DNA of 64,000 nucleotides from Bacteriovorax sp. (lineage in GTDB: Bacteria; Bdellovibrionota; Bacteriovoracia; Bacteriovoracales; Bacteriovoracaceae): positions 28,687-92,686 of the forward strand of contig JACMNL010000026.1 in NCBI GenBank assembly GCA_014378525.1, given 5' to 3'. The notes under the pieces were generated by a model. That model was not told the DNA's origin, ran no database searches, and saw nothing but the letters and a program-made list of their open reading frames with translations. Positions 25,426 through 34,142 of this stretch are shown here, in pieces; the first letter of the stretch is position 1, and every line of letters starts with the position of its first letter. A program made the position numbers and the translations under genes.

Positions 25426-27270
25426 TTAATTTAATAGATTGATGCTGAGCTGGCTTGTCAGGTCTGATTCAACTTTCACCAGAAGATCATTCAGCTTTTG
25501 CAGATCGGCCACAGCGTAATAACCGCTGTTGCTCGCGACTATGCCCGTGTGGATGAAATACTGCAGACTCGATTTTGAAAGCGGGACAGAATAACTTTCA
25601 GCGTACTTGATAATTCGCTTTAATTTTCTTTCAGCTTCGAAAACTTCTTTGTACTTTTTCAGGAAGGTGTCCATCTTGAATCCTTCTTTATACTCTTTTG
25701 ATAAAGCAGTTAAAGTCAGACCGCAAACATAATACGCTTCGAGAAGATAGTTACAGGCGCGCGAGAATAAACTCACTTTCGCCAGGATTAAATAAAGTTC
25801 TTTATGAGTCAGCTCCATACACTCTTCGAGAGTCGTGATGTCTCTTCCGATGGCATCGGATACGATCGCCAGAGTTTCATTGAGAAATTCTTTTACTGTA
25901 GGAAGATAAAATTCGTGCTGAAGTTGTTTTCTTTGAACAATGAAGAATTTTTTCAGGTCGTCGACGTTAGTGATGTGACCAGAAAATAAATTGACCCATC
26001 CCATGTTAACAATCCATGGAACAAGGAAATGATGAAGGACTGTGTTTTTGAAATACAGAATTTCTTTTCTCGAGTCTTCTTTGATCGAATAAAAAACGTG
26101 CTTCCCATTGGGATTTCCAATCGCTTCTACTTTTTTATTTCCAATTAAAATATCGATAGATCTCTCAAGAGATTTTTCCAGATTTTCCAGTTTTAATGAA
26201 TCCGTGATCGGCACTTTAAATTTCTGGCAGTAAGTAATGATGTGACGGGCCTTCGTAAGAATTTCTTCCCACTTCAGAGCACCCGTTGGTTCGTCGAGTA
26301 AAATGATGGCAATCAGTGACGTTGGAGTCACACGCATATTTTTACCGACTTCGAAGAAACATTCAAAAGCGAGTTTTTGAGTCTGAGCTTTGATATTTTC
26401 TGTTTCAACCGGAGGCATCGTAATCGGAAGACCAATATTGATGTGAACGTTTCCGAACTGGTAAGATAAAAGTTTAAAGAGACCAAGAAGCTGGCCGGCA
26501 CTTTCTTTTTTCTTTTTAGCGCCGTCTAGTTCGCGTGCCAGTGATTTTTGCTCAGGAACATATTCGTGAACTATTGAGACCGGGATAAATTTTAGCGGCA
26601 AACGCTTATTTTCCGGAATCGCATTGTGAGCTTCAATAATCATCTGATACAAACCGTAACGGGGCGGAAGAAGTTTTCCGGTTCTCGAGCGGCCACCTTC
26701 GAAGAAAAACTCAATCGGGTTTCCTTTTGTCAGCATGTAATACAGATATGATTCAAGAGTTAATTTATAAAGAATGTCATTGGCAAAAGTTCTTCTGATG
26801 AAAAAACATCCCGAACGTCTAAAAAGAGGTCCGATAGGAAAAATATTTAAATTGTTTCCGCCGGCAACGAATAACGGCGACTGGTATTTTTTGAAATACA
26901 CATAGTTCATTACCAGGTAGTCAGCGTGTGACTGGTGATTGGGAACCAGGACGATGTTATTATGTTTCGACAGGTCCTTTAAATTCTGGCCGTTGTCGTT
27001 GAAATTAATTCCGTCGTATAATTGTGAAAGAGAAGCATCCAGAAATTTTTCGAAACCTTTTAGAAATGGCAGAGATAATTCTGCACGGATTTCTTTTAAG
27101 TTTTTCAGTGCTTTTTCTTTCTCATCATCTTTTCTGCCAATGCGCTCTTTTAGTTTTGGATAACTAAGAACGATCTCTTCCATTTCCTTGAAGTTATCAA
27201 AGAAGCTTGGAATGCCACCGAAAAAGCCACCTAGCTTTGCGAGATTCCCAAGCTTTTTGAGATCAGACAT
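25426..27270 (-). CDS. plsB: Glycerol-3-phosphate acyltransferase (PlsB-like)
   Basis: Membrane-associated acyltransferase predicted to acylate sn-glycerol-3-phosphate, the first step of phospholipid synthesis; 614 aa, shorter than E. coli PlsB (about 807). Acyltransferase blocks are visible in order: NHQSHADYL (HX4D, about residue 110), GPLFRRSGCFFIRR, FFFEGGRSRTGK and PVSIVHEYVPE. All four match PlsB rather than PlsC. The region after 330 is helical, as in PlsB C-termini. The start overlaps the last base of the upstream IMPDH-like gene. A divergent paralogue acting on another acceptor cannot be excluded. Confidence 0.87.
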   Translation of the reverse strand: MSDLKKLGNLAKLGGFFGGIPSFFDNFKEMEEIVLSYPKLKERIGRKDDEKEKALKNLKEIRAELSLPFLKGFEKFLDASLSQLYDGINFNDNGQNLKDLSKHNNIVLVPNHQSHADYLVMNYVYFKKYQSPLFVAGGNNLNIFPIGPLFRRSGCFFIRRTFANDILYKLTLESYLYYMLTKGNPIEFFFEGGRSRTGKLLPPRYGLYQMIIEAHNAIPENKRLPLKFIPVSIVHEYVPEQKSLARELDGAKKKKESAGQLLGLFKLLSYQFGNVHINIGLPITMPPVETENIKAQTQKLAFECFFEVGKNMRVTPTSLIAIILLDEPTGALKWEEILTKARHIITYCQKFKVPITDSLKLENLEKSLERSIDILIGNKKVEAIGNPNGKHVFYSIKEDSRKEILYFKNTVLHHFLVPWIVNMGWVNLFSGHITNVDDLKKFFIVQRKQLQHEFYLPTVKEFLNETLAIVSDAIGRDITTLEECMELTHKELYLILAKVSLFSRACNYLLEAYYVCGLTLTALSKEYKEGFKMDTFLKKYKEVFEAERKLKRIIKYAESYSVPLSKSSLQYFIHTGIVASNSGYYAVADLQKLNDLLVKVESDLTSQLSINLLN

Positions 27271-28331
27271 TAGCGAACCCCGTGAGGTTTAGACTCGCTC
27301 ATTCCACTTGCCGTCATCTGCATGAATAGTGTCGTGTCCTGCATCGCTTTGATGTTATCCACACCAATGTAAGTCATACCTGAACGAAGACCACCCATGA
27401 GTTCGTTGATCACGAATGAAACTGGTCCTTTCGAATGAATCATAGTCGACTCACCTTCTGCGGCCATACCTTGAGGCATGTCTCCGCGCCATGAAACTTG
27501 CGCAGCTTTTGAGGCCATTCCTCTATACTGTTTCATTCCACCTTTTAACTCTCCTGGAGTTTCTAATGTTCCTGAAACTAACGATCCGACCATTACTGAG
27601 CTGGCACCGGCAGATAATGCTTTTACAATGTCACCAGAATTTTTTAATCCACCGTCGGCGATAACCGGGATGTTGTGTTTGCTTGCAACACTTACGGCAA
27701 GTGCGATTGCAGTTAACTGAGGAACTCCGTGTCCTGTGATAATTCTAGTTGTACACATTGAGCCGGGACCGATCCCCACTTTTACAGCGTCAGCTCCGCG
27801 CTCAATCATGCGTTTTACACCATCGGCAGTTGCTACGTTACCTGCGATAACATCTACGTTAGGATATTTCTTTTTTAAGTAGTCTAATGTTTCAAGCATC
27901 ATGATTGAATCGCCGTGAGCGATATCAAGTGTGATGATTTGTACGCCGGCATTCACCAGCATATCAGCGCGCTTCATACCTTCTTCTTTAACACCGATAC
28001 TTGCTGCGATTGGAGTCGTTAAATTATTTTCTTTAAGGTAGGCCTGGATTTTTTTTACCATCGCGACCTGCTCTTCTTCATTCATAAAACGGTGAAGAGA
28101 TCCGATACCACCAAGCTTTGCCATAGCACATGCCATCTCTACTTCTGTGATGGTGTCCATGTTGGCCGTGATAACCGGAAGATCGATTTCGTAATTTTTT
28201 GTTATTTTAGTTTTAAGCACAGGGTGCTTTCTTGATGAGACTTCTGAGTATCTTGGAACCAGTAAAACATCGTCGAACGTTAAACCAATACCTCTATTTA
28301 AAATTTCCTTAGGGCCAAACATTAGTTCCAT
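27270..28331 (-). CDS. IMP dehydrogenase/GMP reductase family protein without CBS domains
   Basis: A 353 aa TIM-barrel enzyme of the IMPDH/GMPR family. [15 protein letters not shown], the phosphate-binding GNVATADG, and the catalytic loop GPGSMCTTR (Cys193) are clear. The two CBS domains of normal IMPDH are absent and the size equals GMP reductase. The loop sequence [16 protein letters not shown] is IMPDH-like, whereas the late part ([10 protein letters not shown] ... [12 protein letters not shown]) is mixed. It could therefore be a GMP reductase (GMP to IMP) or a minimal IMPDH. ATG 28331 has GGAGAG 5 nt upstream; a TTG 21 nt earlier does not. Co-transcribed with plsB. Confidence 0.88.
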   Translation of the reverse strand: MELMFGPKEILNRGIGLTFDDVLLVPRYSEVSSRKHPVLKTKITKNYEIDLPVITANMDTITEVEMACAMAKLGGIGSLHRFMNEEEQVAMVKKIQAYLKENNLTTPIAASIGVKEEGMKRADMLVNAGVQIITLDIAHGDSIMMLETLDYLKKKYPNVDVIAGNVATADGVKRMIERGADAVKVGIGPGSMCTTRIITGHGVPQLTAIALAVSVASKHNIPVIADGGLKNSGDIVKALSAGASSVMVGSLVSGTLETPGELKGGMKQYRGMASKAAQVSWRGDMPQGMAAEGESTMIHSKGPVSFVINELMGGLRSGMTYIGVDNIKAMQDTTLFMQMTASGMSESKPHGVR

Positions 28332-28410
28332 GACTTCTCTCCGCGAGTGCAAATGCTAAAATTAAACGTACATTTAAGAATAGAACAACGGGATGCGAGC
28401 TGGCAAAATT

Positions 28411-28695
28411 TTAATTTGTAGCGATGCGGGCAAAAAATATCGGAAGTAAGATGTAGAGAATGGTGTCGCGCAGTAAATAAAAAATGAAGAAATAGACGAA
28501 GGCCTTTGGTCCTTTATACCAGAGTTTTTCCAGTCCCAGGTATTGGGCCTTTTTGCTCATGGCGATCATAAAGCGGCTTTTGCCGTAATGCTTAACGAAA
28601 AAGCTGATTCCACCGTCGACTTTCTTGTCAAAGGCCAGAAAGGCGACCTTAAAGGGCGAAAATATGGATTGGATGATATTCATCATGAAAAGCAC
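28411..28695 (-). CDS. Small membrane protein of unknown function
   Basis: A protein of 90-94 aa with a basic, aromatic N-terminal half and one long hydrophobic segment near the C-terminus (about 66-90, FVYFFIFYLLRDTILYILLPIFF), probably one or two inner-membrane helices. The start may be GTG 28695 or one of two ATGs at 28686 and 28683; none has a strong ribosome-binding site. It lies upstream of the IMPDH-like gene in the same direction. Composition looks like a real gene, but the evidence is limited to the open frame and membrane segment. Confidence 0.5.
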   Translation of the reverse strand: MLFMMNIIQSIFSPFKVAFLAFDKKVDGGISFFVKHYGKSRFMIAMSKKAQYLGLEKLWYKGPKAFVYFFIFYLLRDTILYILLPIFFARIATN

Positions 28696-28798
28696 TTTAG
28701 CACATTCAATACGATAAGAAAAAAATTTAAAATCTATGGTTTTATGACAATTTTATGACAATTTGGATGCTTTTGACCGTTATAACTAGTTAAGACTT

Positions 28799-29743
28799 AT
28801 GATTAAAAACTTAACCGTCATCAATTTAAAAGCAAACTCACACGCTAATCCATCGGATGGCGAAGTGTTCGTATTGAAGACATGTCAGCGTACACTAATT
28901 ATGGGTATCGGTGAAGCTCCCTTTTTACATTTAAGAGACGACGCTCTTCGTGAAGAAGTCATCACAGATATTTTCGAAGGACGTGACGCTTACGTTTTTC
29001 TTCTGGAAACTATTTGCGGGCTACGTTCTGAGGTGGTTGCTGAGTATGAAGTCGTAGGACAATTTAAAGATGCTTACCAGGAATTTACAAAAGCTCCTGT
29101 GAAAAACACTCACGTTATGAATATACTGGAAAAAATATTCCAGGATAATAAAAAAGTCCGCACTGAGCACTTAACAGAAATCGGCCAGCTGACCTATGCA
29201 GGAATTGCCAGAAAACTTATCCATACAGCAATGAACGAAGGTGATGTTCTGGTTTTAGGATCAGGAACTCTTGCTGAAGATCTGATTAAATTATTAAAGA
29301 AAAAACACAACGTTTTTATCTCTGCGAGAAATGACTCGCGAGTTCAAGAACTGAGTTCCACTTACGACCTGGAATCTATTTCATGGGGGGCCAAAGGAAC
29401 TTATACAAAATTTCCATTTATCGTTAACACTATTGGTGCGGACGATGTTCTTTTTGACGAAATATTTTTCTCTCAATTTTTTACTAGTCCTCTATCTCAA
29501 CAAATGAAGCTCTTTATTGATCTAGGCTCTCCCTCTGTGATAGAAACTAATCTCACAGAAAAGGACGGCGTACTGAGACTGGAAGATATTTTCAGACAAA
29601 GTGCAAAGCTCAATATTGAAAAGATGGAAAAGGTTCACAAAGCGAAAGCTGCTATCCTTGAGCACGCCGCTAAACGTGAAAGACCAATTCTTACGAGCAC
29701 ACCATTTGATTGGGAGGAGTTACAGTTTGCCTACTCACTATAA
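28799..29743 (+). CDS. hemA: Glutamyl-tRNA reductase (divergent, short HemA)
   Basis: First enzyme of C5 haem synthesis, reducing Glu-tRNA to glutamate-1-semialdehyde. At 314 aa it is about 100 residues shorter than usual. Recognisable parts: the catalytic-Cys motif VLKTCQRT (Cys29; family S/TCNRTE), LLETICGLRSEVVAEYEVVGQFKDAY, matching the conserved GLxSxVxGExxIxGQVKxAY block, and the NADPH-binding VLVLGSGTLAEDL. The C-terminal dimerisation domain is reduced to one helix. Its place ahead of hemC, hemL and hemE supports the call. A TTTTATGACAA tandem repeat (about 28740-28762) lies just upstream. It overlaps hemC by 17 nt. Confidence 0.87.
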   Translation: MIKNLTVINLKANSHANPSDGEVFVLKTCQRTLIMGIGEAPFLHLRDDALREEVITDIFEGRDAYVFLLETICGLRSEVVAEYEVVGQFKDAYQEFTKAPVKNTHVMNILEKIFQDNKKVRTEHLTEIGQLTYAGIARKLIHTAMNEGDVLVLGSGTLAEDLIKLLKKKHNVFISARNDSRVQELSSTYDLESISWGAKGTYTKFPFIVNTIGADDVLFDEIFFSQFFTSPLSQQMKLFIDLGSPSVIETNLTEKDGVLRLEDIFRQSAKLNIEKMEKVHKAKAAILEHAAKRERPILTSTPFDWEELQFAYSL

Positions 29744-31256
29744 AATCGGAACCCGCGGAAGCTTACTTGCTCTTACTCAATGCGGACAAGTTAAAAACCA
29801 ATTAGAAATTCTTACAGGTGATACTTTCGAACTTGTTGTCATCAAGACGCAAGGTGATATTCAGACTTCCCAGCCACTATGGCAGATGGAAGGAAATAAT
29901 TTTTTTACAAAAGAGCTCGATGAAGCGTTACTGAAAGGTGATGTAGATCTGGTAGTTCACTCTTATAAAGATCTGGGGTCTGTTCGTCCGGAAGGAATTA
30001 CTTTAGCGGGCGTTACGAAAAGAACTTACGCTCACGATATTTTACTTATTAAAGACGAAACGATTCCAAAAATTAAAGAACGTGTTGAATTTATCGTAGG
30101 AACTTCTTCTCCTAGAAGAATTGTAAACCTGGAAAAAAACCTGGCCGAGTTTTTACCTAAAGGAAAAAATGCAGTCATAAAAACAAAAATGCTTCGTGGA
30201 AACGTGAATACGCGTATCCAGAAACTTCGCGACGGTGAATACGATGCGATCGTTTTAGCGCTGCCGGGGATTGAAAGACTTGCCCAGGCCGGGACATCAC
30301 TGGAAGAATTAAAAAGATTACTGGATGGAATTAATTTTATGATTCTTCCACAATCTGTGTTTCCTTCGTCGGCCTCACAAGGGGCACTGGCGATTGAGAC
30401 GAAACAAAACCGTGCAGATGGTGGCGAGCTGGAAAGAAAATTAAATTTAATGACAGACGCTAAAACAAAAGAAGAAGTGGCCCGCGAGAGAAAAGCATTT
30501 AATGAATACGGTGGAGGTTGTCACCTTGCTGTGGGAATTAACGTTCGTAAACTTGAGTCTTCAAAAGGTGAATTCTTTTTACATAATCATCAAGGGGTTC
30601 TTGATGAGAAAGCTGTATCCTACGTTGAACTTGAAGGACGCAGTCTTCCCGCTTTTTTTGTGGCACCGAAAGTGTTCAACGGAAATCCGCTTAACGATCA
30701 GTTGATTTGCAAAAAGAATTTAGCAGTGACTCTGGATCAGGGGCTGCATTTATATATTACAAGCAAGTACTGCATTGATGCCGTGACAGGAAGTAATCCT
30801 GCCACCCTTTGGGCCGCAGGTACAAAAACCATGAAAGATTTAGCGGCACTTGGTTACTGGGTCAATGCCACTGCTGATGCTATCGGTGATGATGAAATTA
30901 AAAATCTTCGATCTTCATGTGCTGTTGCTTTAATGATTGATACGAAGGCCCCTATGATTGTTTTATCTAACGATGAAGCAAAAAGTACGTTAACTGATGC
31001 TGAAGTAATAGCCTGTTATAAACGTGAGATCAGTCCGGTAGTTTCTGAAGAGTTTAAAAACGATATTAGAACGACGGAAGTTTTTTACTGGTCAAGCTTT
31101 TTTCAATACAACGCATACCTATATCATTTTCCCGAAATTAAAAATAAAATCCACGCTTGTGGCGTTGGTAAAACTTACGACTTATTTAAATCTAACAAAA
31201 TCGAAGTTTATCCGATGGCGGATGCTTCTGAATTTAAATCGTGGACTCAGTCCTAG
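29727..31256 (+). CDS. hemC: Hydroxymethylbilane synthase fused to uroporphyrinogen-III synthase (HemC-HemD)
   Basis: The N-terminal 1-300 is porphobilinogen deaminase: IGTRGSLLALTQ, VVHSYKDL, GTSSPRR, KMLRGNVNTRIQKL, and Cys265 in GGGCHLAVG, which carries the dipyrromethane cofactor. Residues about 335-509 resemble both halves of uroporphyrinogen-III synthase (HLYITSKYCIDAV ... WAAGTKTMKDLAALGYWV; then VFYWSSFFQYN ... ACGVGKTYDLFKS). One chain would thus make and cyclise hydroxymethylbilane. The start is TTG 29727 with GGGAGGAG 7 nt upstream, inside the end of hemA; 509 aa. The HemD half is divergent, as is usual for that family, so that part of the call is less certain. Confidence 0.88.
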   Translation: MPTHYKIGTRGSLLALTQCGQVKNQLEILTGDTFELVVIKTQGDIQTSQPLWQMEGNNFFTKELDEALLKGDVDLVVHSYKDLGSVRPEGITLAGVTKRTYAHDILLIKDETIPKIKERVEFIVGTSSPRRIVNLEKNLAEFLPKGKNAVIKTKMLRGNVNTRIQKLRDGEYDAIVLALPGIERLAQAGTSLEELKRLLDGINFMILPQSVFPSSASQGALAIETKQNRADGGELERKLNLMTDAKTKEEVARERKAFNEYGGGCHLAVGINVRKLESSKGEFFLHNHQGVLDEKAVSYVELEGRSLPAFFVAPKVFNGNPLNDQLICKKNLAVTLDQGLHLYITSKYCIDAVTGSNPATLWAAGTKTMKDLAALGYWVNATADAIGDDEIKNLRSSCAVALMIDTKAPMIVLSNDEAKSTLTDAEVIACYKREISPVVSEEFKNDIRTTEVFYWSSFFQYNAYLYHFPEIKNKIHACGVGKTYDLFKSNKIEVYPMADASEFKSWTQS

Positions 31257-31264
31257 GAAAAATT

Positions 31265-32542
31265 ATGAGCAATATTCAAACTGATTTATTTACTAAAGCT
31301 AAAACTCTTGTGCCAGGTGGAGTTCATTCACCGGTGAGAAGTTTTAAAGGCCTTCATACGACTCCAAGATTTTTTAAAAGTGCCGAAGGCGCCTACATAA
31401 CAGACGTAGAAGATAAAAAGTATGTCGACTTCTGTATGAGCTTCGGGCCGATGATTTTAGGTCACAGAAATCCTAAAGTTGAAAAAGCACTTCAGGAAGG
31501 TTTAACTCGTGGATGGAGTTACGGTGCCTGTGAGCCTTACTCACTTGAACTGGTTGAGTACTTACTTTCGCGCCTGCCGCATGTTGAGCAGCTTCGTTTT
31601 GTGAACTCAGGAACAGAAGCAGTTATGACGGCACTTCGTCTAGCCCGTGGAGTGACTGGAAGAAATAAAATTATTAAGTTCAATGGCTGTTACCATGGTC
31701 ACGTTGATTCAATGCTGATTAAAGCGGGCTCTGGTCTGGCCGGTGAAGCTGAAGCTTCGTCTGCGGGAGTTCCTGAAGGTGTTGCCCACGATACATTGAT
31801 TCTTGAGCTTGGAGATGTGGCAGGATTAAAACAATGTTTTATTGATCACAAGGACCAGATCGCTGCGATTATCATTGAACCGCTTCCGGCCAACAATGGA
31901 TTGATGGTTCAGCCCGTAGAGTTCCTGAAATTTTTAAGAGAGATTTGTACTGATAATAAAGCGCTGCTCATTTTTGATGAAGTGATCTCTGGTTTCAGAG
32001 TTGCTTTTGGAGGAATGGCAGAAGTGACAGGGATTAAACCTGACATCGTGACTCTTGGAAAAATTATCGGTGGTGGACTTCCAGTGGGAGCGATTGGTGC
32101 TTCGAGATTCATCATGGAGCATTTAGCTCCGATCGGTAAAGTTTATCAGGCAGGAACACTGTCTGCGAATCCTCTGGCAATGGTTGGTGGTCTGGCGACT
32201 TTAAAAGAGATGACTCCTGCTAATTACACAAAAATTGAAGAACAGACGAAAAAAATTACGAATCTTCTGGCCAGCTGGATGAAGACTTACAACAACGGTC
32301 AGTTTGCAATGTTCCAGGTGACGACTTACTCTTCTCTATTCTGGATTGTTCCGAAAGAAAATGTAACGAAGATTTCTGAAATCCCAGCGAACCTTACAGA
32401 AAACTTTAACAAACTTTTTGAAGTGCTTCTTGATCGCGGGATTTATCTGGCACCAAATGCTTATGAAGTGGGATTTGTGAGTTTAGCTCATGATGACTCT
32501 GTCGTTGCAGATCTGGCGAAAAGACTGGACTATAAATTATAA
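31265..32542 (+). CDS. hemL: Glutamate-1-semialdehyde 2,1-aminomutase
   Basis: PLP enzyme forming 5-aminolevulinate from glutamate-1-semialdehyde; 425 aa, the normal size. Diagnostic segments are PGGVHSPVRSF at the N-terminus, FVNSGTEAVMTALRLARG, FNGCYHGHVD, IFDEVISGFR and TLGKIIGGGLPVGA (PLP lysine). AGGAAA lies 4 nt before ATG 31265; an earlier in-frame start within hemC is not supported. It follows hemCD closely and its stop shares one base with the start of the histidine kinase gene (TAATG). Confidence 0.96.
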   Translation: MSNIQTDLFTKAKTLVPGGVHSPVRSFKGLHTTPRFFKSAEGAYITDVEDKKYVDFCMSFGPMILGHRNPKVEKALQEGLTRGWSYGACEPYSLELVEYLLSRLPHVEQLRFVNSGTEAVMTALRLARGVTGRNKIIKFNGCYHGHVDSMLIKAGSGLAGEAEASSAGVPEGVAHDTLILELGDVAGLKQCFIDHKDQIAAIIIEPLPANNGLMVQPVEFLKFLREICTDNKALLIFDEVISGFRVAFGGMAEVTGIKPDIVTLGKIIGGGLPVGAIGASRFIMEHLAPIGKVYQAGTLSANPLAMVGGLATLKEMTPANYTKIEEQTKKITNLLASWMKTYNNGQFAMFQVTTYSSLFWIVPKENVTKISEIPANLTENFNKLFEVLLDRGIYLAPNAYEVGFVSLAHDDSVVADLAKRLDYKL

Positions 32543-33447
32543 TGAACATCAGAAACCCGTTTAACCATTCATCTAAATTGCTCTTCACACTTTCCTTATT
32601 GTGGGCCGCGGTTTTATTAATGATTGGTGCCTGGTGGGTTTACGTCATGGTGAACTTTGAAAGTTTTATCATGCACTCTGACCGCTCTAGAATTACAAAA
32701 ATGATTTCATGGGAAGGTGGAAGCTTTCTTGTGCTGCTTATTCTTTTATCGTTTTCTCTTTTAATTCTTTTTATGAAGGATCAGAAAAAAACGAAATCGT
32801 TACAGGATTTTTTTGCAAGTCTCACTCACGAACTTAAAACTCCCCTTGCCTCAATTCGTCTGCAGGGTGAAGTGATCAACGAAATTTTAGAATCGAAAAA
32901 CGATCCGGCGCTGGATAAATTAATCGTGAGACTGATTGATGATACGGCCAAACTTGAAACGCAGATGGATAAGATTCTTCAGCTCTCGCGCATTGAGCGT
33001 GGTGGAGAATTAAATCTGACGACGTTGCCTCTTGTTCCTTTTGTAAAAAGACTATCGAAGACATGGGTTCCTGAGCAGGAAGTTGAAATTTCTGCACCAG
33101 AGAATAATGTGAATGTTGAAGTGGATGAGTTCGCGCTTGAGCTTATTATGAAAAATCTTCTGGAAAACACGCGCATTCACACTGAGAGTAAAAAAATCAG
33201 AATTGCTGTCATCGTTGAAAAATCTAATGTACGCCTGACTTATATTGATCAGGGTGAGTTTAAAGGTGACGTTGAAAAACTGGGAACACTTTTTTATAAA
33301 CACAATTCACGACGTGGATCAGGCATCGGACTTTATTTAAGTCAGAAACTTCTGGAAAAAATGCACGGTAGTTTAAATATTTCGAAGTCCGGTTCAGGAC
33401 TCCAGTTCGATCTTCTCTTTAAAAATAGTGAGGATATGAATGCTTAA
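32542..33447 (+). CDS. Membrane sensor histidine kinase inside the haem operon
   Basis: A 301 aa sensor kinase. Two transmembrane helices (about 14-38 and 60-78) frame a very short periplasmic loop of about 20 residues. The HisKA domain has SLTHELKTPLAS with His96, and the ATPase domain has KNLLENTRIH (N box) and GSGIGLYLSQKLLEKMHG (G2 box). There is no HAMP domain. The small loop suggests that it senses something in the membrane or through a partner rather than a periplasmic ligand. It overlaps hemL by 1 nt and the response regulator by 8 nt, so it must be expressed with the haem enzymes. Confidence 0.9.
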   Translation: MNIRNPFNHSSKLLFTLSLLWAAVLLMIGAWWVYVMVNFESFIMHSDRSRITKMISWEGGSFLVLLILLSFSLLILFMKDQKKTKSLQDFFASLTHELKTPLASIRLQGEVINEILESKNDPALDKLIVRLIDDTAKLETQMDKILQLSRIERGGELNLTTLPLVPFVKRLSKTWVPEQEVEISAPENNVNVEVDEFALELIMKNLLENTRIHTESKKIRIAVIVEKSNVRLTYIDQGEFKGDVEKLGTLFYKHNSRRGSGIGLYLSQKLLEKMHGSLNISKSGSGLQFDLLFKNSEDMNA

Positions 33448-34126
33448 TATTTTAATTGTGGAAGATGAAGAAAATTTAGGAATAACACTTTCAGAGTATT
33501 TGAAAGGTCTCGGTTACGGATGTGCATGGGCGAAAGATGCCCGTACGGCCCGTGAGCTTTTTAAGAATGAAAAACCCGGAATTATCCTGATGGATATCGG
33601 TCTTCCGGACGGGAATGGTCTCGATCTGGCCCGTGAATTCAGAAAACTTAGAAAAGATTTTGTTCTGTTGTTTTTATCTGCACTGAATGACCCTGAAACG
33701 AAAGTTGAAGGTCTGGAGATTGGTGCTGATGACTATATTACAAAACCGTTTGCACTAAAGGAGCTTACACTTCGCTTGAAGCGTATTCTTTCATCTCAAA
33801 GTGAGATCAGCAAACTTCCGGAGGAAATTTCTCACGGGCCGCTGAAGATCTGGTTTAAAAGATATGAAGTTCAGGACGCTGAAGGTACTGTCATCGGTCT
33901 TTCGCAAAAAGAATGCGCCATTTTAGAACTACTCTACACAAAGAAAAACGAAGCAGTTGACCGTGAAGAAATCATCGAGAAGATCTGGGGAGAAGATAAA
34001 TATCCTTCGAACAGAACAGTTGATAACTATATCGTAAAGCTTCGCAAATGGTGTGAGAGTGACTCAAAGAAAAATATAGAAATTCAAAGTATAAGAAGTA
34101 TTGGATATAAATTAACGACTCTATAA
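33440..34126 (+). CDS. OmpR-family response regulator inside the haem operon
   Basis: A 228 aa DNA-binding response regulator: receiver domain with phosphoacceptor Asp52 (ILMDIGLPDG), acidic pocket VEDEE, conserved Lys in TKPF, and a C-terminal winged helix (about 130-228; VDNYIVKLRKW). It is the cognate partner of the preceding kinase, whose gene it overlaps by 8 nt. Located between hemL and hemE, it plausibly controls tetrapyrrole or respiratory genes, perhaps including this operon; that link is inferred from position only. Confidence 0.92.
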   Translation: MLNILIVEDEENLGITLSEYLKGLGYGCAWAKDARTARELFKNEKPGIILMDIGLPDGNGLDLAREFRKLRKDFVLLFLSALNDPETKVEGLEIGADDYITKPFALKELTLRLKRILSSQSEISKLPEEISHGPLKIWFKRYEVQDAEGTVIGLSQKECAILELLYTKKNEAVDREEIIEKIWGEDKYPSNRTVDNYIVKLRKWCESDSKKNIEIQSIRSIGYKLTTL

Positions 34127-34142
34127 AGTTTAGGATTAAGAA

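Noticed and set aside
29601..29726. N-terminal extension of HemC within hemA
   Set aside because: Residues before the TTG at 29727 do not look like HemC, and a strong ribosome-binding site stands just before the TTG.
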